Source: a bacterium (GTDB lineage Bacteria > Zhuqueibacterota > Zhuqueibacteria > Oleimicrobiales > Geothermoviventaceae). Taken from it: a stretch of DNA of 10,870 nt. Location of the stretch: positions 1 to 10,870 of the forward strand of contig JAPWUV010000020.1 of the NCBI GenBank assembly GCA_028275345.1, given 5' to 3'. The notes beneath the pieces were generated by a model. That model saw only the letters and a program-made list of their open reading frames with translations, did no database searches and had not been told where the DNA came from. Shown here piece by piece: positions 5,562-10,870 of the stretch. The position numbers and the translations under genes are program-made. Each line of letters starts with the position of its first letter. The stretch's first letter is position 1.

Positions 5562-6668
5562 ATGTCCAGCGGTATTTCGCTCGCCACGCCATTGTTGCTC
5601 TCCGAAGATCCAGAGAAGATCGTTCGCGAATTCGATCAGGCTGGCAAATCTGAGGAGATCGCGCTCTTCCTCTATCCGGAGGGCTGGCCAGATTCCAATC
5701 ATTGGCTGGTCTCCTCCAAGGGCTCCATTCGCCTGGTGTTGGGCCATTCTCGCCTCCGCTGGCCGCTCACGTTCGAGGAGGCGGTTCGCAAAGTTGCCGA
5801 GGCCCAGCTCCTCATGCGGCGCGCCGCGGTCTTTGCCCAAGCGGTTCGGCGTCTGGCGCGCGAGCGGGAGATTTCCGAGGACGAGGCCCTTCTCTATTGG
5901 GTCTGCTGGGAGCACGGCTACGATTGGCCCAATCAGGTGCCCGATGGGGTGGAGTGGCGGCGGATGCTTCAGCTCTTGGAGGAACGTGGTCGGGAGCACT
6001 TCCAGCGAGGTCTGGAGGTCCTTCCGCTCATTCCAGAAAATTCCATCCAAGCCCCACCCGGGGTTTCGGCTTGGATTTTAAGCCCCCCCAGCGTGATGGG
6101 AGTCCGGTGGGGTGCCATCCCCCAATGGGATTCGCTTCCAGACACGACCCGCATCGAGGAGTGGCTGAGCGTCCCGATAGAGAAGATCGTGCAGGCTCTC
6201 GGGATGGTCGCTTCGCAGAAAGGACGCGCAACCCTGGTCATAACCGATAATCAGGAGTACGTCACGAAGCTGATCTTCCGCTGGGACGGGGAAGTGTCCA
6301 TTCAAAAAAACAAGCGTGGGAGTTCCGAGTCTTTGCCGACACGATCATTGGGGAAAGGGCAACGTTTCTACATCCTCAAGCGGATTGCGGACGAGAAGAC
6401 CGCCCTGCGGCGCGCGGTGGTCCGCGCCGTCGCCTTCCGTCATCTGGTGGAAGGCCGCGACCTCCAAGAGGCCGCCCATCTGATCGCTCTCGCCGAATAT
6501 GGCTTCGCCAAGCTGGACGATGTCCCGCCAGCGAGCCGCTTCCTCATCCAAGACGCCGCTGACCAGCACCGCGCGATCATCCAGACCGGGATGCGCGTTC
6601 TGGAGATTTTGGAGCGATCCCCAAGTGGAGGTGGACATGGGACTGTTCATGAAGATCAAGCGGGATGA
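5562..6668 (+). CDS. Family D protein, copy D1, two internal repeats
   Basis: Start at ATG 5562 after a purine-rich site (GAGAGAGGGGGTGGAC); the frame is open upstream but unsupported. The product has 368 residues and a TGA stop. It contains two related halves of about 145 aa: repeat 1 at about 11-155 (DPEKIVREFDQAG, LLMRRAAVFAQAVRRLA, YWVCWEHGYDWPNQVPD) and repeat 2 at about 200-348 (PIEKIVQALGMVA, TALRRAVVRAVAFRHL, ALAEYGFAKLDDVPP). Each begins with a P-x-(E/D)-K-I-V helix, continues with strands, then a basic helix and an (A/C)xxE(x)G(Y/F) motif. D2 and D3 are paralogues. The last about 14 residues (SGGGHGTVHEDQAG) are read across the ribosome binding site and start of the following E2 gene, so the original stop was probably lost. 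No known family is recognised. Confidence 0.85.
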   Translation: MSSGISLATPLLLSEDPEKIVREFDQAGKSEEIALFLYPEGWPDSNHWLVSSKGSIRLVLGHSRLRWPLTFEEAVRKVAEAQLLMRRAAVFAQAVRRLAREREISEDEALLYWVCWEHGYDWPNQVPDGVEWRRMLQLLEERGREHFQRGLEVLPLIPENSIQAPPGVSAWILSPPSVMGVRWGAIPQWDSLPDTTRIEEWLSVPIEKIVQALGMVASQKGRATLVITDNQEYVTKLIFRWDGEVSIQKNKRGSSESLPTRSLGKGQRFYILKRIADEKTALRRAVVRAVAFRHLVEGRDLQEAAHLIALAEYGFAKLDDVPPASRFLIQDAADQHRAIIQTGMRVLEILERSPSGGGHGTVHEDQAG

Positions 6669-6943
6669 GCTGGCTGAAACCGTGAAGGACGAGGATCCGA
6701 TACAAACAGGAGACCGCTTTTTCCACGCGGCCTAGGGCGTGATCTCCCTCTGCGAGGCGTGCGCCCGCGAGATGGAGGGGGGAAATCAACAGCCGTGTCC
6801 AGTCTAGCGTGTGGACGGAGGCTTCTTTGGGGGAGGCCCAAGAGCTGTTGCGCGAGCAGATTGGAGGTGACGATGCCGTCCTGGCCTTCTGTGGCCAGTG
6901 CGGGGGTCTGCTATCGCATGTCCTGCCCATCTGGGAGATCTGA
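6637..6943 (+). pseudogene. Family E small CxxC protein, disrupted copy E2
   Basis: GGAGGT at 6627-6632 precedes ATG 6637, which opens a frame reading MGLFMKIKRDELAETV and ending GDRFFHAA at TAG 6733-6735 (32 aa). Immediately after, in the same frame, comes GVISLCEACAREMEG with a CxxC (6751-6762). Past a run of six G at 6777-6782 the frame changes by one base and continues EINSRVQSSVWTEASLGEA, then a second CxxC (CGQC, 6890-6901) and GLLSHVLPIWEI, stop TGA 6941. Reading through the amber and removing one G gives a protein of about 101 aa with two CxxC pairs, as in a zinc ribbon. So either the gene is dead, or a 32-aa peptide and a GTG-initiated (6739) fragment remain. The second half matches E1. 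B2 follows 21 bases later. Confidence 0.6.
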
Positions 6944-6964
6944 TCCTCTGAAAGGAGGTGGGCG

Positions 6965-7489
6965 ATGGGGGAATTTCTGAACGAGGAAGAGGTTAGCTTG
7001 ACTGGCACGAGCCTCGTCGACGGTTGGCACTGGAGGGTTGGCCTGCAAGACGCGAAGATGAAGTCAGACCAGATCGCCACGATCGTCGAGGAGGTGACGC
7101 TGGGCCAGTCCGAGGTCCTGGACGCGCTGGAGCTGAGCTCGCCGGCTCGAGCGCAGCGCATCCGCGCGGTGCTTCTCGATCCCCAAGCGGTGAGCGAAGA
7201 GGCCCGCGAGCGGGGCGGCGTTTCGCCGGATGGGACGCTTGTCGTTCTGGACATTGCCAGCGTCGATGCATTCCGTTATCCATATCTGTTCGCCCCATGG
7301 CGCTTGGCTTCCTGGATCGGCAGGCTTCCCATCCGGCGCGCGGTGTTCGGCCCCCACGCCAAGGTGTTCTTGGAATTCCTCCGCAAAGTCGACTTAGACG
7401 ATTGCATGCACATCGGACGCGAGTTCCGTCCATTTGCTTGGGAGATTCAAGGAAATCGGGTTTGGCTGGCCTGCCTGCCGCCCGACTGA
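6965..7489 (+). CDS. Family B protein, copy B2
   Basis: Start at ATG 6965, with AAAGGAGG at 6951-6958 six bases upstream. The 174-aa product ends at TGA. It matches B1 through PDGTLVVLDIASVDAFRYP (88-106), IGRLPIRRAVFGPHAK (118-133), EFLRKVDLDDCMHIGREFRPFAWEIQ (137-162) and VWLAC (166-170), and matches B' in the last third more closely than B1 does. The first about 30 residues are unlike B1, so the N-terminus is variable in this family. Soluble, unknown role. A possible distant similarity to family A is seen in the order strand (LDIAS), RR(A/V), EF and a final aromatic strand. Downstream, the 49-base leader to C2 matches the B'-C1 junction. Confidence 0.87.
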   Translation: MGEFLNEEEVSLTGTSLVDGWHWRVGLQDAKMKSDQIATIVEEVTLGQSEVLDALELSSPARAQRIRAVLLDPQAVSEEARERGGVSPDGTLVVLDIASVDAFRYPYLFAPWRLASWIGRLPIRRAVFGPHAKVFLEFLRKVDLDDCMHIGREFRPFAWEIQGNRVWLACLPPD

Positions 7490-7735
7490 AACTGGCGGTG
7501 GGTAGGCGAACCACCAAGCACACAAAAGGAGGTGTGACATGTTGCTGAATTCGATTCCGCGCGAACTCGACAGCGTTGTCGCCAAACTGAAGGCTGGGGC
7601 TGAGGTGTCGCTTGCCGAGCTCAAGCTCGCGGATCCGAGCGAGTTGAGCGCCTTCGTCTTCATGCGGGACATGCCCGCAACCGATGTTCTTGGGGATCTG
7701 GAACCGTGGGTTGCGGAAAGGCTCGGCATTCGCGA
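7316..7735 (+). repeat. Diverged duplicated segment, copy 2 (B tail - C head)
   Basis: Partner of the segment at about 4137-4570. It covers the last third of B2, the B2-C2 leader and the first about 66 codons of C2. Beyond about 7735 the two C genes stop matching, which marks the far end of the shared segment. Ends were judged by eye. Confidence 0.7.
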
Positions 7736-8111
7736 CCCCGTGCTCAATGCCAATCCCTTCTCTCATTCCTTGGATGGGGCGGTGTGGAGGTATGCGCGGA
7801 AGGCGGTGGCATCCATGGCCAAGAGCATGGGATTTCTAGAGGCCGCTGGGCTCGGCGACGCGATGGGCAAGTGGCTGAGTGACCACCTCAAACGACCGCC
7901 TGTGCGCGCGGTGTGTGTCGGTGTGGGGTTCGGCTTCCCCAAGGACGCGCCGAAGGGAGCGTGGAGTCGGTTCGCGGTCATCTATTACGATCGCTGGCAA
8001 CGCGCCGCCCGGCCCGATTTGGCCATCTGGCCCGATCTGGGCGAGGATGAGAATGAGGATGAGCTCGTGCGCTTCGGGCTGAGGTACATGGTTGAAGAGA
8101 TCGGCCTGTGA
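7539..8111 (+). CDS. Family C protein, copy C2
   Basis: Start at ATG 7539, with AAAAGGAGGT at 7524-7533. The product has 190 residues and a TGA stop. The N-terminal domain (residues 6-66) matches C1: IPREL, DPSEL (32-36), LGDLE (51-55), VAERLGIRD (58-66). The rest differs from C1: a helical stretch (VWRYARKAVASMAKSMGFL, 82-100), a hydrophobic strand (VRAVCVGVGFGFP), FAVIYYDRW, then an acidic tail (DLGEDENEDELV). So C1 and C2 share a head but carry different C-terminal domains, as in proteins with a constant delivery or docking part and a variable effector part; that reading is inference. No catalytic motif is evident. The methyltransferase follows, its extended frame overlapping this stop. 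Confidence 0.82.
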   Translation: MLLNSIPRELDSVVAKLKAGAEVSLAELKLADPSELSAFVFMRDMPATDVLGDLEPWVAERLGIRDPVLNANPFSHSLDGAVWRYARKAVASMAKSMGFLEAAGLGDAMGKWLSDHLKRPPVRAVCVGVGFGFPKDAPKGAWSRFAVIYYDRWQRAARPDLAIWPDLGEDENEDELVRFGLRYMVEEIGL

Positions 8112-8184
8112 CCATGCGCCTTCCAAGGGCACCGAAGACGAGTCCAGGCGGATGCTCGTGAAATCCCTGAGTGGGAGCGAAATT

Positions 8185-8958
8185 ATGCGGGTCGAGACAG
8201 GGACGGGAGCGTGTCACGCGAGCCGCCCCGATTTGCCGCCGCTGGATCCCCGCCAGAAGTGGGTGCTCTGGCACGGTCGCTTCCAGGACGCGGGGTGGAT
8301 CCCCGACGAGTCGGTGGACGCCATCATCACCGATCCGCCCTATGGGCGGGAGTGGTTGCCGCTCTACGAGGATTTGGCTGACTTCGCGGCCCGCGTCCTC
8401 AAGCCAGGCGGCATCTGCCTGGTGATGACGGGCCAGCTGATACTGCCCAACGTCATCGAGATACTGCGTCGAAGGCTCCAGTATGTCTGGCTGATCTCCT
8501 ACGTTTCCACAGGCCACGCCGCGCTGGTCTGGTCAATCCGGGTGATGTCCCACTCGAAGCCGGTCCTCTACTTCGCCAAGCCGCCGCACAACCCGACGGG
8601 GCTGTTCCGCCCAGATTTGATCAGCTCTGGACAAAAGACAAAGAGGGAGCACGAGTGGCAACAGTCCGTGGTGGGGTTCCGGCGTCTGATCCACCACTAC
8701 ACCCAGCCCAACTCGCTGATCCTCGACCCCTGTTGCGGCACAGGCACCACCCTGGTGGCCGCCATAATGGAGGGGGAGGGGAGGAGGACGATCGGCATCG
8801 ACGTCGACGGTCGGGCCATTGAGATCGCCTTCCGCAAGTTGCAGGAGGCCAGCGGGGGGCTGTTGCAGTTGCGGATGTTCGCGCTGGAGGAAGGCGACCC
8901 GATGACGGCACCCCGGCCCACGCGGGCGGGCTTGAATGGGCGGAGGGCGGGCGCTTGA
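8185..8958 (+). CDS. Orphan DNA methyltransferase, N6-adenine / N4-cytosine class
   Basis: Transfers a methyl group from S-adenosylmethionine to a base in DNA. Counting from ATG 8185, motif IV DPPY is at residues 50-53 (VDAIITDPPYG) and the cofactor motif DPCCGTGTT at 181-189, followed by GIDVD (204-208). This order (IV before I) is that of beta-class enzymes of the N4/N6 methylase family (PF01555 type); DPPY rather than SPPY favours N6-adenine. LKPGG (72-76) and SKPVLYFAK (124-132) are also typical. Length 257 aa is normal. The start is uncertain: 8185 has GGAG seven bases upstream; ATG 8152 and TTG 8092 are in frame but weaker. No restriction endonuclease is recognisable nearby, so it is probably an orphan enzyme protecting or marking DNA of a mobile element. 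Confidence 0.93.
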   Translation: MRVETGTGACHASRPDLPPLDPRQKWVLWHGRFQDAGWIPDESVDAIITDPPYGREWLPLYEDLADFAARVLKPGGICLVMTGQLILPNVIEILRRRLQYVWLISYVSTGHAALVWSIRVMSHSKPVLYFAKPPHNPTGLFRPDLISSGQKTKREHEWQQSVVGFRRLIHHYTQPNSLILDPCCGTGTTLVAAIMEGEGRRTIGIDVDGRAIEIAFRKLQEASGGLLQLRMFALEEGDPMTAPRPTRAGLNGRRAGA

Positions 8959-9140
8959 CAAGGCGGCCTGATGCTGGACGACAGGGGGAACAGTTGTCCC
9001 CCCACCTCTCTTGGAATCCCGCAGACCGCGCTCGCTGGACATCCCGCGAGTCATCGAGGCTCTTGAGAGAAGCGAATTCCGTCGCGCGTGGAGCTCGCCA
9101 AGGTCCCTTGGGTTGCCAGAATCGCAAACGGGAGGTGGAC
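8959..9140. other. Intergenic region with weak hairpin and possible gene remnant
   Basis: GGGGGA (8984-8989) pairs with TCCCCC (8997-9002), loop of 7, about 25 bases after the methyltransferase stop. Without a T-run it is only a weak terminator candidate. One frame here reads LDIPRVIEALERSEFRRAW and then GGGHDD across the D2 ribosome binding site; this recalls the D1 tail (RVLEILERSPSGGGH) and might be the scar of a deleted upstream D gene. It has no start codon with a binding site, so no gene is called. Confidence 0.35.
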
Positions 9141-9145
9141 ATGAT
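9121..9145 (+). promoter_or_regulatory. Conserved start leader of D2, repeated before D3
   Basis: The 25 bases at 9121-9145 (ATCGCAAAC, a purine, GGAGG, a pyrimidine, GGACATGAT) match 10320-10344 with two mismatches. They contain the ribosome binding site and start codon. Similar GAGGTGGACATG-type starts precede D1, E2, A2 and B1. Confidence 0.6.
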
Positions 9146-10343
9146 GATTTGGCTGGCGGATTTTCTTAACCTGTCTCCCAGCGAGATTGTCCAAACCCTT
9201 CACAAGAAAGCCCAGCAACAAGTCGAAACGCAGATTCCGCTTGTGCTCAAGCTGGATGTCAGCGCCTGGCCCCAGCCGGGGGTTTTGTGCTTCAAATCGG
9301 AGCTCATTCTCACAGGCAGATTCGTGGACGAACACCTGTCTCTGGTCGATCTCCAGAAGGCAACGCTCATCGCCCTCGACTTCTACCTGAAGTTGCGAAT
9401 GGCGGCGGCCTTCGCCCTAAAGGTTCAGCGCTTCATGGAGGCGCGCGGTTTGGACGTCGACAAAGCGTTCGAGGCCTGGGCATGCTGGGAGGCCGGATAC
9501 TCCGATCTCTCGGACGCTCGCAATTTCGACCTGGACATGATCTTGAGCCGCGCCGTGAAGCTCAGCGCCCTCCACAAAGCGGGACAGGGGGTTCTCCAAG
9601 TCCAGGAAGTAAAGGGCTGGGACACCCGGAGGATCCAGGTCTCCGACTCCGTTCTGGGCGCGCTCCCGCGTCCGCCAAAGGAGATCGGGATCCACTGGAG
9701 TGCAGGGAAAATGCCCCAGGGGTGGGACGCCAAAAGGCTTCGCGTGGACGTGTCTCGTCTCGAAGGGGAGCGCCAGACGGATGTCACCCATCTCGCGGCC
9801 TGGCTTGCCTTTCCGCCTAAGGAGATTGTCGGAAGGATCGCCGAGGACGTCGGGAGGGCCACGTCAGCCAGGCGCGTGGTCTTGGAGCTGGAGCCGCCGA
9901 ACACGGCGATAGAGCCCCGTAGCGCGCTCATCTTTGAGAAGGAGGACATCTTCCCTGCTTCCATCGTTGGCGGGGCCATCACCCGCGCGCGCGATCCGAT
10001 CGGTGCGGAGGATGCCGCTAGGATGATCGCCAAGTGGAAACAGCACCTGCGCCGCGCGGCGGTGTACGCGGCGCTTGTGGAGGCCAGCGCGGAACAGCAG
10101 AACATCAGGCCAGAGGATTGGATCCGCTTGGACGCCTTGGCCACGTTCGGCTTCGCTGAAGAGAGGGATGTCCCCAATGAGGCGTTGGGGGCCATCGAGA
10201 GCAAGCGGTCTGAGCTCCTCGAACTCTACAACGCCGGCCTCTTTATCTTGGAGGCTTGCCCAAGCCAGCTTGATCATCGCCAAGGCGAAGCGGCGGCACG
10301 TCCGTCCGTGCAGTCTCCGATCGCAAACAGGAGGCGGACATGA
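9141..10343 (+). CDS. Family D protein, copy D2, two internal repeats
   Basis: GGAGGT at 9131-9136 precedes two adjacent ATGs (9141 and 9144). The first is used here, although the second aligns better with the D3 start. The product has 400 residues and a TGA stop. Repeat 1 spans about 5-150: LSPSEIVQTL, a strand pair, FYLKLRMAAAFALKVQRF (81-98), then EAWACWEAGYSDLSD (111-125). Repeat 2 spans about 219-371: FPPKEIVGRI, HLRRAAVYAALVEA, ALATFGFAEERDVP. The linker (about 160-215) carries IQVSDSVLGALPRPP, comparable to IQAPPGVSAWILSPP in D1. The protein looks soluble, helix-rich and fairly basic in the conserved helices. The last about 25 residues (HRQGEAAARPSVQSPIANRRRT) run over the leader of D3 and are probably not part of the fold. 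The stop overlaps the D3 ATG. Confidence 0.87.
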   Translation: MMIWLADFLNLSPSEIVQTLHKKAQQQVETQIPLVLKLDVSAWPQPGVLCFKSELILTGRFVDEHLSLVDLQKATLIALDFYLKLRMAAAFALKVQRFMEARGLDVDKAFEAWACWEAGYSDLSDARNFDLDMILSRAVKLSALHKAGQGVLQVQEVKGWDTRRIQVSDSVLGALPRPPKEIGIHWSAGKMPQGWDAKRLRVDVSRLEGERQTDVTHLAAWLAFPPKEIVGRIAEDVGRATSARRVVLELEPPNTAIEPRSALIFEKEDIFPASIVGGAITRARDPIGAEDAARMIAKWKQHLRRAAVYAALVEASAEQQNIRPEDWIRLDALATFGFAEERDVPNEALGAIESKRSELLELYNAGLFILEACPSQLDHRQGEAAARPSVQSPIANRRRT

Positions 10344-10344
10344 T
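10320..10344 (+). promoter_or_regulatory. Conserved start leader of D3, repeated from D2
   Basis: Second copy of the 25-base element found at 9121-9145, differing at two positions. It lies inside the end of D2 and includes the D3 ribosome binding site (AGGAGG at 10329-10334) and start codon at 10340. Confidence 0.6.
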
Positions 10345-10870
10345 CTATCTGGATTTCTACCTCGACTGGCCTCCCGACAAGCTCGTCCGAACCCTCTACG
10401 AGTGGGCTCAGCAGTGTGGAGCACAGCCCGTTTTGCTCTGGCTGGATGCGCAGGGTTGGCCTGAGCAGGTGTTCCTGCGCTTTGTAGGAAACCGCGTCTA
10501 CAAGCACTCCTTCAGCGACCAATACCACCCACTCGAGATCGACCTCCCAGAGGCAATGCGCATCGTCCGCGACTTTCACTTGAAGTTGCGGATGGCGGCA
10601 ACCCTTTTCCTCAGGGTGCAACACTTTGCGAAGGCCATGGAGGGGCGTGGCATGTCTTTCAGCCAAGCAGTCGAGGCCTGGCCTTGCTGGGAGGTCGGAT
10701 ACACTGACGTCTCGGATATACCTGGCCGCGAGCAGGCCATGGTCTTGGATCCGTTCTGGGCCATGTATGAGGCGGGAAGGTGGATTCTCCAATGCCAAGG
10801 AGGCAAGAAGCAGAGCGCTGGGGAGATTCGCGTTCCAGACCCCATCCTGCGCGCGCCCGCTCGCCCGCCG
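10340..10870 (+). CDS. Family D protein, copy D3 (cut by window edge)
   Basis: Start at ATG 10340, overlapping the D2 stop by four bases (ATGA), with AGGAGG five bases upstream. The frame stays open for 177 codons to the right edge, so the gene continues outside. It begins MIYLDFYLDWPPDKLVRTL and matches repeat 1 of D2: FHLKLRMAATLFLRVQHF (79-96) and EAWPCWEVGYTDVSD (112-126), then IRVPDPILRAPARPP as in the D2 linker (IQVSDSVLGALPRPP). A second repeat is expected beyond the edge. D2 and D3 are closer to each other than to D1, so they come from a more recent tandem duplication. Function unknown. Confidence 0.85.
   Translation, partial: MIYLDFYLDWPPDKLVRTLYEWAQQCGAQPVLLWLDAQGWPEQVFLRFVGNRVYKHSFSDQYHPLEIDLPEAMRIVRDFHLKLRMAATLFLRVQHFAKAMEGRGMSFSQAVEAWPCWEVGYTDVSDIPGREQAMVLDPFWAMYEAGRWILQCQGGKKQSAGEIRVPDPILRAPARPP

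Noticed and set aside
6577-7254. Minus-strand frame of 225 codons
   Set aside because: Antisense to D1, E2 and B2, Ser/Arg-rich and without a ribosome binding site or recognisable domain.
8984-9002. Rho-independent terminator after the methyltransferase
   Set aside because: Only a 6-bp stem with no T-run; kept as a weak hairpin within the intergenic entry.
1-10870. CRISPR array, tRNA, rRNA, transposase or integrase
   Set aside because: No regularly spaced short repeats, no cloverleaf and no recognisable recombinase motif were found on either strand.

Overview
The window is GC-rich bacterial-type DNA in which every supported gene lies on the + strand, packed closely and in several places overlapping (ATGA, TAATG). 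Starts are preceded by strong GGAGG-type ribosome binding sites. I see no rRNA, tRNA, CRISPR array, transposase, integrase, or phage structural or replication gene, so the host cannot be named. One-directional packing, unrecognised small proteins, heavy duplication and a lone DNA methyltransferase suggest an accessory region: provirus, plasmid or genomic island. That is inference.

Layout. 1-181 is the end of an unrecognised gene. 182-543 is a non-coding gap with small hairpins. 544-1245 is an unrecognised 233-aa protein and 1364-1699 a small three-helix membrane protein. From 1801 to the right edge the DNA is mostly an array of duplicated gene families, named here A to F. A (about 170 aa) occurs three times: A1, A2 and A3. 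B (about 175-200 aa) occurs as two full copies, B1 and B2, and one truncated copy. C (about 180-190 aa) occurs twice with related N-terminal domains. D contains two internal repeats of about 150 aa and occurs as D1, D2 and an edge-truncated D3. E is a small two-CxxC protein present as two disrupted copies. F is a single 147-aa protein.

Order. Unit 1 is A1-A2-E1-B1-F-B'-C1 (1801-4890). Unit 2 is A3-D1-E2-B2-C2 (4949-8111). The shared order A-E-B-C, plus matching untranslated leaders in front of both C genes, shows an ancient segmental duplication later altered by insertion, loss and domain exchange. After unit 2 come an orphan N6-adenine-type DNA methyltransferase (8185-8958) and tandem D genes running off the right edge.

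The genes probably form one or a few co-transcribed operons. Apart from the methyltransferase, no function can be given from sequence alone. Families A, B and C1 seem to share a C-terminal half, which suggests one superfamily diversified in place, as in phage accessory regions, immunity-gene arrays or counter-defence loci. Which of these applies cannot be decided here.
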